From: a virus
Strand: one strand, 5' to 3'
Virus record (IMG/VR): IMGVR_UViG_3300035701_007061
Span: 1 to 62,274 of that record
Length of the DNA: 62,274 nucleotides
Below are positions 53,828-60,503 of this stretch, one piece after another. Position 1 is the first letter of the stretch. Every line of letters starts with the position of its first letter. The notes under the pieces were generated by a model. It saw nothing but the letters and a program-made list of their open reading frames with translations, was not told the origin of the DNA and did not search any database. A program made the translations under genes and the position numbers.

Positions 53828-54637
53828 TTAGAAAAATGTCTTTGTCGTGGCAGTACGCATTCCTTTTGCAACCATACGATTAACAAAATCATCGCCGTCC
53901 TTTTCAAAGCCACCCACACTTGAAGTTGCATCAGTAAGAAGCACAATCTTCTTAACCTGATCATCTCCAAAATCCTCAGCAATGTCAGACATTGTAAAAT
54001 TCAAACAGTGAGAAAGTGCCCAACCCCATACAAGGATATCATCAAACGTCTTCAAAACATTAACAAAGTCATTATTAAACCTTGTTGAAATATCTTTCGG
54101 ATATTCTACTTCTGCCTTAACAGCAGAATAATGTTCAGTAAACATACATGAACCTTTTGTAGTCCTCACAGCCATAGCATAAAAGTCATGCTCCCACTTA
54201 GTCACTGCTTCATATATAACAGGATCAATTTTTTGCCCATCTGATCCAATAATACAATGATCATTCCATATACACACAGTAAACCGCTTGTTCTTCATCA
54301 ATTGCTCAGTATAATACTCAGACCACTGTTGCCGCGCTGGATCATTTGCTCTAAAATCCTTGCTCATAACAGCATCATGCGGAATAAGAGTAAATTGTTT
54401 AGGATGATTATTATTCTTATCCAACCACCAACAAGAATGTGCAATATGGATATGATAATGTGAATCCATCGTAAGCTGAATATCATCGATGTCTCCACCA
54501 TATCGAGTTATCATCTTTGACACATTGTCAGCGCCAGCAACAGCACCGTCAACCTTAAGCTTAGCTTGTCCACTACGATTTACAAAATCGTCTTGTGGAT
54601 CAATTCCAAGAACACAAACTTTTCTTTTTGTAGCCAT
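53828..54637 (-). CDS. pncA: nicotinamidase-like isochorismatase-fold hydrolase
   Basis: About 269 residues from ATG 54637, six bases after AAAGG. Catalytic Asp in VLGIDPQDDFV; metal ligands in MDSHYHIHIAHSCWW (D-x-H-x-H); a Lys/Arg region; catalytic Cys in WALSHCLNFT. All three active-site elements of nicotinamidase are present. It would hydrolyse nicotinamide to nicotinate and ammonia, supplying the next two enzymes encoded upstream. Somewhat longer than the bacterial family (about 210) because of loops near 80-110. Other amides are possible substrates. Confidence 0.78.
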   Translation of the reverse strand: MATKRKVCVLGIDPQDDFVNRSGQAKLKVDGAVAGADNVSKMITRYGGDIDDIQLTMDSHYHIHIAHSCWWLDKNNNHPKQFTLIPHDAVMSKDFRANDPARQQWSEYYTEQLMKNKRFTVCIWNDHCIIGSDGQKIDPVIYEAVTKWEHDFYAMAVRTTKGSCMFTEHYSAVKAEVEYPKDISTRFNNDFVNVLKTFDDILVWGWALSHCLNFTMSDIAEDFGDDQVKKIVLLTDATSSVGGFEKDGDDFVNRMVAKGMRTATTKTFF

Positions 54638-54656
54638 ACACATCCTTTCATTTAAT

Positions 54657-55463
54657 TTAATTATAGTTGCATATTAACGGCATTACCATTTTATGCAAAT
54701 TATTTTCGTGCCTTTTTAAATAATTATATAAAGTCTTTTCTTCAACATCAACCAATTCAATAAAACCTAATTTTTTCAATTCTTCATAGTGTTGAACAGT
54801 CTCAATCTTCAATTTTTCACAAAATAACATTGCTTTTTCAAGATTTACATAAGTATCACCTATCTGATCTTCGTCAGTACGATTATCACCCCAAAGTCCA
54901 TCTGTAGGTTTTGCCTGTTGTATTGATGGAATAATCTCAAAATATCTTGCAATATCATATACTTCAGACTTCATAAAATCACCTATTGGACTAATATCTA
55001 CTCCGCCATCACCATACTTCGTAAAAAAACCAATGCCAAAATCTTCAATTTTATTTCCTGTACCAACCACTAAACATCCAAAACTATTAGCATAAGCATA
55101 TAATGTAGTCATTCTCAATCTAGACCTCATATTTGCAAGCACTAAATCATAATTTAAACACAGTCGAATAGAGTCTTTTAATGATTCAAATGCTTCCGTC
55201 AAATCTAAATAATAAGACACAACATTAGAATATCTCTCTAATAACCACGTTACGTGATCTGAAGCTTGGTCAATTTGTGTTTGACATTGATGTATTGGTA
55301 AACTAATAACCATAGTAGATTTATCTGTTTCAGCACAAAGAGCAGATACAACAGCAGAATCAATTCCCCCAGAAATACCAATAACAAATCCATTTTGTTT
55401 AGAGTCAACTAATCTACAATTAAGCCAATTAATTACTTTTTTAATTTCATTTTCACTTATCAT
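54657..55463 (-). CDS. nadE: NH3-dependent NAD synthetase
   Basis: 268 residues from ATG 55463 (GGGAG site). The P-loop of ATP pyrophosphatases, GISGGIDSAVVSALC, lies near residue 33. VGTGNKIEDFGIGFFTKYGDG, PIGDFMKSEV and QAKPTDGLWGDNRTDEDQIG are family signatures near 135-205. No glutaminase domain, so it uses ammonia to convert deamido-NAD to NAD. The start overlaps the preceding regulator gene by 11 bases. Length and motifs are normal, indicating an active enzyme. Confidence 0.92.
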   Translation of the reverse strand: MISENEIKKVINWLNCRLVDSKQNGFVIGISGGIDSAVVSALCAETDKSTMVISLPIHQCQTQIDQASDHVTWLLERYSNVVSYYLDLTEAFESLKDSIRLCLNYDLVLANMRSRLRMTTLYAYANSFGCLVVGTGNKIEDFGIGFFTKYGDGGVDISPIGDFMKSEVYDIARYFEIIPSIQQAKPTDGLWGDNRTDEDQIGDTYVNLEKAMLFCEKLKIETVQHYEELKKLGFIELVDVEEKTLYNYLKRHENNLHKMVMPLICNYN

Positions 55464-56181
55464 TTTTTGGTCTCCCAACATTATTAATTGGAATATTTAA
55501 TTTTCTCAAACTAAGATAAATTGTACTTGCAGACGTATGCATTTTTTTTGCAATTTCATCAAGGTTTAATTTCTTCTCTACATACAATTTATATAACTTG
55601 TCACTTGAAACAGTTTGAACAAATAACTTTTTCTTTTCTATTTTTTTATTAAAAACATACCGTTTCAAAATATTAATAGCATCTTCAAAAGTCAAAGCAT
55701 ATCCTAAGCACATCTGACTTTGAGGCGTATATATAAAATATCTTTTATTTTTTCTATTATGCATATATGGAAATTTACCGCTTTCTTTTTCACAAAGAAG
55801 TCTTGAATCAGGATCTTTAAACCGTCTTTTCAAACATTCTAAAATCACTTTAGATTTATCAACAACAACATAAGATAATTTATAATCTTTAAACTTGTGA
55901 TAATGTGCTTTAGCAATTATTCTAATATTAGCTTTTGAATACAAATAAATCTTTTCATCTTTTCCTTGAAATATAACTATACCCGGCATTTTTGGAAGTA
56001 ATGATATTACGGGCCGATTCTCTCTAAATATAGCTTTTAACTCATAATCTATGCCATAATACAGCGCTTTTTGATGTACTGCTTGATGAGACACACCTAT
56101 TTGATTTGCTAAATCTTTTAAACAAGTAGCTTTTATTCTTTCTGCTATACTCAACAACTCACTAGTTGACGTTTTTTCCAT
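55453..56181 (-). CDS. DNA-binding protein with two helix-turn-helix regions
   Basis: 242 residues. An N-terminal HTH (CLKDLANQIGVSHQAVHQKA, about 20-39) and a C-terminal HTH (LNLDEIAKKMHTSASTIYLSL, about 208-228) flank a mixed alpha/beta middle with aromatic and basic residues (NRKNKRYFIYTPQSQM). It lies between nadE and the nicotinate phosphoribosyltransferase gene, overlapping nadE. It could regulate the NAD operon, or be a homing-nuclease-like DNA-binding protein that lost its nuclease. No ligand-binding domain recognised. Confidence 0.6.
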   Translation of the reverse strand: MEKTSTSELLSIAERIKATCLKDLANQIGVSHQAVHQKALYYGIDYELKAIFRENRPVISLLPKMPGIVIFQGKDEKIYLYSKANIRIIAKAHYHKFKDYKLSYVVVDKSKVILECLKRRFKDPDSRLLCEKESGKFPYMHNRKNKRYFIYTPQSQMCLGYALTFEDAINILKRYVFNKKIEKKKLFVQTVSSDKLYKLYVEKKLNLDEIAKKMHTSASTIYLSLRKLNIPINNVGRPKNDK

Positions 56182-56187
56182 CTTTCC

Positions 56188-57354
56188 TCAAAATAACTTT
56201 AATGTCTCTTTACATAACCTCACTTCAGCTTCATTACCAGTATTCTTTGACTCAGTATCTGATAACTTTACTGCCCATACCCATCGACCATTTACATAGC
56301 ACGCAGTCAACTTAATAACCATATTCAATGGCGTAACACCAACATCATTGGACATCCATGTACCTGGCCCATATCGATCATTTATTCGATTCTTACAATA
56401 ATCATGAATTTGTGTAACTTTACCTATACTATTTATATTGTCAGAATACAATATAGTCTTAAACATCGGCGACACTTTCAATTTTCTATAATGATCAACA
56501 ACCTTATCAGTAAAAACAAATGGATCAAATGAATCATGTCGCAAACCATCCCACAACTTAGTATGATATGTATTAAACGACCTCAAAAACTCGTCTGTCG
56601 TAAATGTATCCGGCAAAGCTATTCCAAGATCACCCTGATAAACATTTGACCATGCATCTAAAGACGCTTTATTTGCCATTTGATATCCGAACATAGCTGC
56701 ATGTGCAGATATCCATTCATGAGCAAGTGTTCCCATTGGTGTAAGTTCATACAACATAGCCAAATATGGATTAGATGTGCCTACTAAATGATTACCTGCA
56801 TATTCTTTCATGTCAGCGACACACATTTTCTGATTCTCAAATGAATATCTTCGTCTTGTACCAAACTCAGAAAAGTACACGCCCAAATTAGCTAATGCAA
56901 CAGCTTTATCATGATTAATCTTATGTCGCTCTTCTATAGATAAACCTTTCAACCCCTTCATCTCAAAATACAGTTCGCTTATCGTTGCCATCAATGGTAC
57001 TTCCCACAAAATCGTTCGATACCAATAACCTTCAACTGTCACAAATAAATGACCACCTGGCTGAGAAATACTTACTTCAGATGGATCATACTGATAACCA
57101 CTCAAAAAATCAAGATACATACTTGGTAAATAATAACACTTATATCTAAGAAAATCTTTCTCATTTTTTTTAAGTGTTAGTCCTCTATAACTATCTACAA
57201 TTTCTTTTAATCGATTTGCAAAACCTACAGGAAATTCTACGTCGTCTCTAATTATTAAAGTATACCGAACTTTCAAATCCGGATATAACTTACAAACTGC
57301 CCATTCCATAGTAAATTTATATAAATCATTGTCAATGAGACTTGTATGATACAT
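56188..57354 (-). CDS. pncB: nicotinate phosphoribosyltransferase
   Basis: 388 residues. The N terminus SLIDNDLYKFTMEWAV is the family signature. LWEVPLMATISELYFEMKG, FGTRRRYSFENQ (catalytic phosphoribosyl site), LVGTSNPYLAMLY and PMGTLAHEWISAHAA (with the conserved His) follow in order. It makes nicotinate mononucleotide from nicotinate and PRPP, using ATP. It is the first large gene of the NAD salvage group; with nadE and pncA it covers the pathway except the NadD adenylylation step. Motifs are intact. Confidence 0.9.
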   Translation of the reverse strand: MYHTSLIDNDLYKFTMEWAVCKLYPDLKVRYTLIIRDDVEFPVGFANRLKEIVDSYRGLTLKKNEKDFLRYKCYYLPSMYLDFLSGYQYDPSEVSISQPGGHLFVTVEGYWYRTILWEVPLMATISELYFEMKGLKGLSIEERHKINHDKAVALANLGVYFSEFGTRRRYSFENQKMCVADMKEYAGNHLVGTSNPYLAMLYELTPMGTLAHEWISAHAAMFGYQMANKASLDAWSNVYQGDLGIALPDTFTTDEFLRSFNTYHTKLWDGLRHDSFDPFVFTDKVVDHYRKLKVSPMFKTILYSDNINSIGKVTQIHDYCKNRINDRYGPGTWMSNDVGVTPLNMVIKLTACYVNGRWVWAVKLSDTESKNTGNEAEVRLCKETLKLF

Positions 57355-57395
57355 GTCTACCTTCTTTCTAAAATCTTAATTATGTTTCGTAATGA

Positions 57396-57575
57396 TTACG
57401 TCTTATCTAATTCTTCTTTCAACTTCAACAACGATGCTTTTGTAAGATTAGTCGTTTGCCACGTCTTAAGCTTTTCAACTGCGCCGGGCTTTGTCAAATC
57501 CAAAGAATTTACAAGAGCATTAAACTCCTCTTCATTCGTGAAACCCAATTCCATAATTACTTCTTTAGCATTCAT
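57396..57575 (-). CDS. small helical protein upstream of pncB
   Basis: 59 residues from ATG 57575 with AAAGGGAG; longer TTG starts lack a site. Helical and acidic/basic mixed (MNAKEVIMELGFTNEEEFNAL). Resembles small phage recognition or regulatory proteins but no family recognised. It is the leader gene of the NAD group after a terminator-like hairpin. Confidence 0.55.
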   Translation of the reverse strand: MNAKEVIMELGFTNEEEFNALVNSLDLTKPGAVEKLKTWQTTNLTKASLLKLKEELDKT

Positions 57576-57616
57576 AACTATACTCCCTTTAATCAATTTA
57601 CAAGCTTTAAAATCAA

Positions 57617-57646
57617 AAACTAAATGTTGATGAACAAATTTAGTTT
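57617..57646 (-). terminator. terminator-like hairpin after tRNA pair
   Basis: Minus-strand arms AAACTAAAT/ATTTAGTTT with a 12-base loop followed by TTTGATTTT. It lies downstream of tRNA-Gln and before the small gene at 57575; it may end the tRNA transcript. Confidence 0.6.
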
Positions 57647-57820
57647 ATTAAAACTTTTAACATAAAATAATCTCTTAATTAAGTTATTTAAATCAAATAG
57701 TTTTACAATGAAAAGAAAATAAATTTGTAAAAGATTAAAATAAATTGAAGAAGACTACAGTAGTTTTTTTATCTTAGATAATATTTCACTATCATTATAA
57801 TTTTCTAATAATTTCAAAAT

Positions 57821-57895
57821 TGGCTGGAGCACATGGACTCGAACCATGAAAAGAAACTCCAAGGGCTTCTGTGTTGCCAATTACACCATGCTCCA
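57821..57895 (-). tRNA. tRNA-Gln (anticodon TTG), CCA encoded, C33 variant
   Basis: Cloverleaf: acceptor TGGAGCA/TGCTCCA, D stem GTGT/ACAC, anticodon stem GAAGC/GTTTC with loop CCTTGGA, T stem CATGG/CCATG with loop TTCGAGT, G73 and encoded CCA. U1-A72 and G73 fit glutamine identity. The base at position 33 is C instead of the nearly universal U, which could impair the anticodon turn. Confidence 0.88.
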
Positions 57896-57926
57896 GTATA
57901 TTTTCAATCATTAATCCAATGATTTA

Positions 57927-57999
57927 TCGGGGCAATCAGAGTCGAACTGATAACCGCATGAACCCAAATCATGTGCTCAGCCAATTGAGCTACGCCCCG
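57927..57999 (-). tRNA. tRNA-Pro (anticodon TGG)
   Basis: Acceptor CGGGGCG/TGCCCCG, D stem GCTC/GAGC, anticodon stem CATGA/TCATG with loop TTTGGGT, T stem ATCAG/CTGAT with loop TTCGACT, A73. No encoded CCA. A regular molecule in every arm. Lies 31 bases upstream of tRNA-Gln in the same transcript. Confidence 0.92.
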
Positions 58000-58011
58000 T
58001 TTATTCCAAAT

Positions 58012-58052
58012 AAAAAAAGAGTCCCTCTTTTTCAAGTGAGACTCTTTTTTTA
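58012..58052 (-). terminator. Rho-independent terminator upstream of tRNA-Pro
   Basis: Minus-strand arms AAAAAAGAGTC/GACTCTTTTTT with a further internal stem TCAC/... and a long U tail. It also has A/T runs on both sides so could act in both directions. Lies between the metallophosphoesterase transcript and the tRNA pair. Confidence 0.8.
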
Positions 58053-58077
58053 TTCAATAACTTCTACACTATCTCAC

Positions 58078-58155
58078 TCAAACATTATTCTTGCCTTTTG
58101 GTCGCGGTTGTCGTTGACCTAGCCGATATAAACTGTTTGAATTAAGATTTTTCAT
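58078..58155 (-). CDS. 25-residue basic micro-ORF
   Basis: ATG at 58155 with TAGGTGATG upstream encodes a short basic peptide (SLYRLGQRQPRPKGKNN near its C terminus). It lies between the metallophosphoesterase gene and a strong terminator. Site and position favour translation, but so short an ORF could be chance. Confidence 0.35.
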   Translation of the reverse strand: MKNLNSNSLYRLGQRQPRPKGKNNV

Positions 58156-58210
58156 AATTTCATCACCTATACTTAATATATATCATTTTAGTCAAAGAAA
58201 CATATTTTTA

Positions 58211-58933
58211 TTATATCTCAATTATTTTTTCAAATAATATGTTGAAATTACCTATTTGCTTATCATCGTGAAAATGTCCACAAAAATACTCTTTAAACTT
58301 CACTTTATTACAAACTTCTTGCAAAAACTTTGCAACTGAATCTTCGATATTATCTTTAATGTATTGTTCCTGTATCTCGTCATCTTTAATAATCTCATAA
58401 TATTTATATATCATAGTTACTGGTAATGTATGCGCTATTATATAATCTACTTCATTATTGTTCTTCTCTAAATTACTCAATGCATTTTCAATCTCTTTAT
58501 ATGAATGCTCTTCTTCTTTCCACCAACTAATATTCACAATCCTGCTACTTTTATCAGTACTCCTAGCTCCGCCCATACAAAAGAATTTCTTACCATCTAT
58601 GCTATAAATCTCTCCTCTTTTCAAATGATATATCTTGTCACTTACTTTACCAACTTTACCACCAAACATCTCTACTTCAGACAATCTATTCAACCTAGCA
58701 AAGTTCTCGTGATTTCCATCAATAAATGCTACAGTGTACATTCTTTCATTCAACCATTTAGTCCAGTATGCTTCTTCATTATCTAGATAATTTTTCCATA
58801 ATAAACCAAAATCACCACATACTATCACTATAGCAGCTTCTTCTTTAAACGTTTTTTGAACTGAGAAATTAGTTGAATTAAGTTTACTAATATCATAAGG
58901 TATATGAGTATCACCAGTTATAAATATTCGCAT
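58211..58933 (-). CDS. calcineurin-like metallophosphoesterase
   Basis: 240 residues. All metal-binding motifs are present: FITGDTHIP (D-x-H), VCGDFGLL (GD), IDGNHENF (GNHE, about 73), YIIAHTLPV (H) and YFCGHFHDD (GHxH). MGGARSTDKSSR carries an extra conserved segment of the phage/YfcE-like branch. It hydrolyses phosphomonoesters or diesters; the substrate cannot be told. Free-standing gene with a weak upstream region. Its length is normal for the family. Confidence 0.88.
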   Translation of the reverse strand: MRIFITGDTHIPYDISKLNSTNFSVQKTFKEEAAIVIVCGDFGLLWKNYLDNEEAYWTKWLNERMYTVAFIDGNHENFARLNRLSEVEMFGGKVGKVSDKIYHLKRGEIYSIDGKKFFCMGGARSTDKSSRIVNISWWKEEEHSYKEIENALSNLEKNNNEVDYIIAHTLPVTMIYKYYEIIKDDEIQEQYIKDNIEDSVAKFLQEVCNKVKFKEYFCGHFHDDKQIGNFNILFEKIIEI

Positions 58934-59044
58934 TTTGTCGGCTTACAATTATATAAATTACAAGATTTCATGTTAATCGAGTATTCATTGAAACTCTTAG
59001 ATCTTAACTTACGAATAGACTTATTTTTGAGTACATAATGACAT

Positions 59045-59073
59045 GATCCTTTCTTCGAAAGGCTCATTTTTTT
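59045..59073 (+). terminator. plus-strand terminator-like hairpin
   Basis: Stem CCTTTC/GAAAGG with a tetraloop-like TTCG centre, flanked by GA/TC with a T-C mismatch, then seven T after CTCA on the plus strand. No plus-strand gene precedes it, so the RNA it would terminate is unknown. Confidence 0.6.
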
Positions 59074-59351
59074 ATATGCATTTTCTCAACAAAAGTTTAC
59101 GAATGCTTAAAAAACTTTTTTTTTATGAACTGGGCGACTTAAATTCTAATTATAATGTTATTACTAAATAGTATCTCATTTTTAAATTTTTCTACAAAGT
59201 CTACGACAACTGACATTTCTCAACGCGTAGATGTAAATTATCGCGATACTACAAAACCAACTGTCCACATTCATCAAATTTTTCCTAAATGTAAACACAC
59301 TATAATTTTTAGTTGCAGCTTTCACGTGCAGAGATCGTAATTGTCTGTTTT

Positions 59352-59393
59352 CGCGCGTGTACGCGCACATCGCACTAGCGCGCACGCATCGCG
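59352..59393. other. CpG-rich alternating purine-pyrimidine segment
   Basis: CGCGCGTGTACGCGCACAT (59352-59370) is strictly alternating and can form a GCGCG/CGCGC hairpin. A second run lies at 59378-59389 and a third at 59570-59583. Such runs favour Z-DNA. The surrounding genome is very AT-rich, so this composition is exceptional. Confidence 0.7.
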
Positions 59394-59638
59394 TTAGAAA
59401 CAGGCATTTTCAATTTATAATTTGCCATTTTTTCATAAGAAAAGTAACTCTTCGCAAAATGTAAACAAAGAATTTAGAATAGCATGCAGCTGTCGTTATT
59501 GCTAGGTTTACAAATGGACATTCAAGTTTTAACTTGATCGAAAAATTTATTTTCATTGAATCACGTGTCTATACGCGCGCACGATATTATGGGGGCTGTT
59601 TTGTTCAAAATATCTTTTTAAAATGCTCTAGACGTAAC

Positions 59639-59660
59639 AAAAGCCAGAAATCTGGCTTTT
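59639..59660. terminator. two-way terminator beside tRNA cluster
   Basis: Perfect 10-bp stem AAAAGCCAGA/TCTGGCTTTT with a two-base loop extended by A/T runs on both sides. Reads as a terminator from either strand; on the minus strand it would end the Ile-Thr-Arg tRNA transcript. Confidence 0.8.
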
Positions 59661-59737
59661 TATGATATTGATTAACTCGGATTAAATTTGACCTATTCTT
59701 TCTTTAGAAAAATATCTCACTTTCTTTAAAAAATTAA

Positions 59738-59817
59738 TACCCGTAACTGGATTCGAACCAGTATTTTCAGTTCCAATTACGATTATCTACTTAGAAGGCA
59801 GACTCGACTATACGGGC
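59738..59817 (-). tRNA. aberrant tRNA-Arg-like gene (anticodon TCT)
   Basis: Acceptor GCCCGTA/TACGGGT and a normal T arm (ACTGG, TTCGAAT, CCAGT) are present. The anticodon arm TCTGC-CTTCTAA-GTAGA is standard for Arg(TCT). Between acceptor and anticodon arm there are only eight bases (TAGTCGAG), so the D arm is missing. Between the anticodon arm and T arm there are about 22 bases instead of five. It may be a decayed or rearranged tRNA. Confidence 0.55.
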
Positions 59818-59828
59818 AAAATCTATAA

Positions 59829-59870
59829 TGGATCTGGACAGACTTGCACTGTCAACCTCGTGTTTTAAAA
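59829..59870 (-). tRNA. tRNA 3'-half remnant
   Basis: GACAG-TGCAAGT-CTGTC (T arm) followed by CAGATCC and A form the 3' half of a tRNA. The matching 5' acceptor (GGATCTG) is not found upstream, where tRNA-Thr lies immediately. T loop has G at position 55 as in the neighbouring tRNA-Thr. Probably a recombination relic. Confidence 0.45.
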
Positions 59871-59942
59871 GCTACAGGCAGGACTCGCACCCGCAACATC
59901 ATCGTTACAAAGGATGAACTCTACTAATTGAGCTACTGTAGC
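59870..59942 (-). tRNA. tRNA-Thr (anticodon TGT) with G55
   Basis: Acceptor GCTACAG/CTGTAGC, D stem GCTC/GAGT, anticodon arm CATCC-TTTGTAA-CGATG with a C31-C39 mismatch, T stem GCGGG/CCTGC with loop TGCGAGT. T73, no encoded CCA. Position 55 is G, not U. The 5' end overlaps the end of the DUF4031 gene by ten bases. Confidence 0.82.
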
Positions 59943-60184
59943 ACTTTTGTTTTTAAATATTGCTTTAAATTAATATATGTTGCTCCGTTTTCAAGTGCTA
60001 ATATTCTTTTATTTGACACTAAATCATAATGAGCAAATAATTTTTTATTTTGAAACCACTCGCGTTTTAAACCTATTTTCTGAGCAAATTCATGTAACTC
60101 TGAAACATCATCAGCCCATAAATGACACCATGTTTTATTTTTCAATTTAGTATCATATTGTTTCAAATCATCAACATAAATCAT
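59933..60184 (-). CDS. DUF4031 family small protein
   Basis: 83 residues. MIYVDDLKQYD, KTWCHLWADDVSELHEFAQKI, LFAHYDLVSNKRILAL and NGATYINLKQ match the DUF4031 plan: N-terminal Y-V-D-D, central C-H-L-x-A-D, and H-Y-D-L. Common in phages, function unknown. Its start overlaps the previous gene's stop (ATGA). The 3' end runs into tRNA-Thr by ten bases. Confidence 0.75.
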   Translation of the reverse strand: MIYVDDLKQYDTKLKNKTWCHLWADDVSELHEFAQKIGLKREWFQNKKLFAHYDLVSNKRILALENGATYINLKQYLKTKVLQ

Positions 60185-60357
60185 AATTCAGGCCATACTA
60201 ATCTAACAGATTTTTTAAGTTTACGACCCCATTGTTGATCTTGCTTTTGTTTCAATAGTTGCACTAGTTTTTCTTCAGACATACTCTGTATTAAACTTCT
60301 AGCTTCTGCAAATGAAACACAAACTTGACTATCTACTAACATTTTAGCATCAATCAT
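60181..60357 (-). CDS. small helical protein upstream of DUF4031 gene
   Basis: 58 residues from ATG 60357 behind CAAGGAGC; a longer start at 60393 has no site. Helical with VCVSFAEARSLIQSMSEEKL and a basic-aromatic end (KLKKSVRLVWPEL). Resembles an S4-like or HTH segment only faintly. Coupled to the DUF4031 gene. Confidence 0.5.
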   Translation of the reverse strand: MIDAKMLVDSQVCVSFAEARSLIQSMSEEKLVQLLKQKQDQQWGRKLKKSVRLVWPEL

Positions 60358-60429
60358 AAAAGCTCCTTGTTTCATAATTGTCTTAATTGTCACAAATAAA
60401 GTTCATATTCAACTCTAAAATTGTAAAAA

Positions 60430-60503
60430 TAGGAGATACTGGTATCGCGCCAGTCACCTCAGTCTTATCAGGACTGTGCTCTAACTGTCTGAGCTAATCT
60501 CCT
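60430..60503 (-). tRNA. tRNA-Ile (anticodon GAT) with G55
   Basis: Acceptor AGGAGAT/ATCTCCT, D stem GCTC/GAGC, anticodon arm CAGTC-CTGATAA-GACTG, T stem ACTGG/CCAGT with loop CGCGATA, A73. The normal T loop would be TTCGATA; both U54 and U55 are replaced (C, G). All stems are perfect, so the gene is otherwise intact. The 5' end overlaps the HNH gene by ten bases. Confidence 0.88.

Larger units (their letters stand above)
58934..59640. other. 700-base stretch without a convincing gene
   Basis: Short ORFs exist on both strands (59155-59340 plus; 59182-59385 minus) but neither has a ribosome site, and the minus one runs through the CpG-rich segment. The region holds a plus-strand terminator (59045-59073), three alternating purine-pyrimidine CpG runs, and ends at a two-way terminator. 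A small plus-strand RNA between the two terminators is possible. Confidence 0.5.

Noticed and set aside
59155-59385. Short ORFs on both strands in the CpG-rich region
   Set aside because: No ribosome sites, no recognisable composition or motifs, and one is read through the alternating CpG runs.
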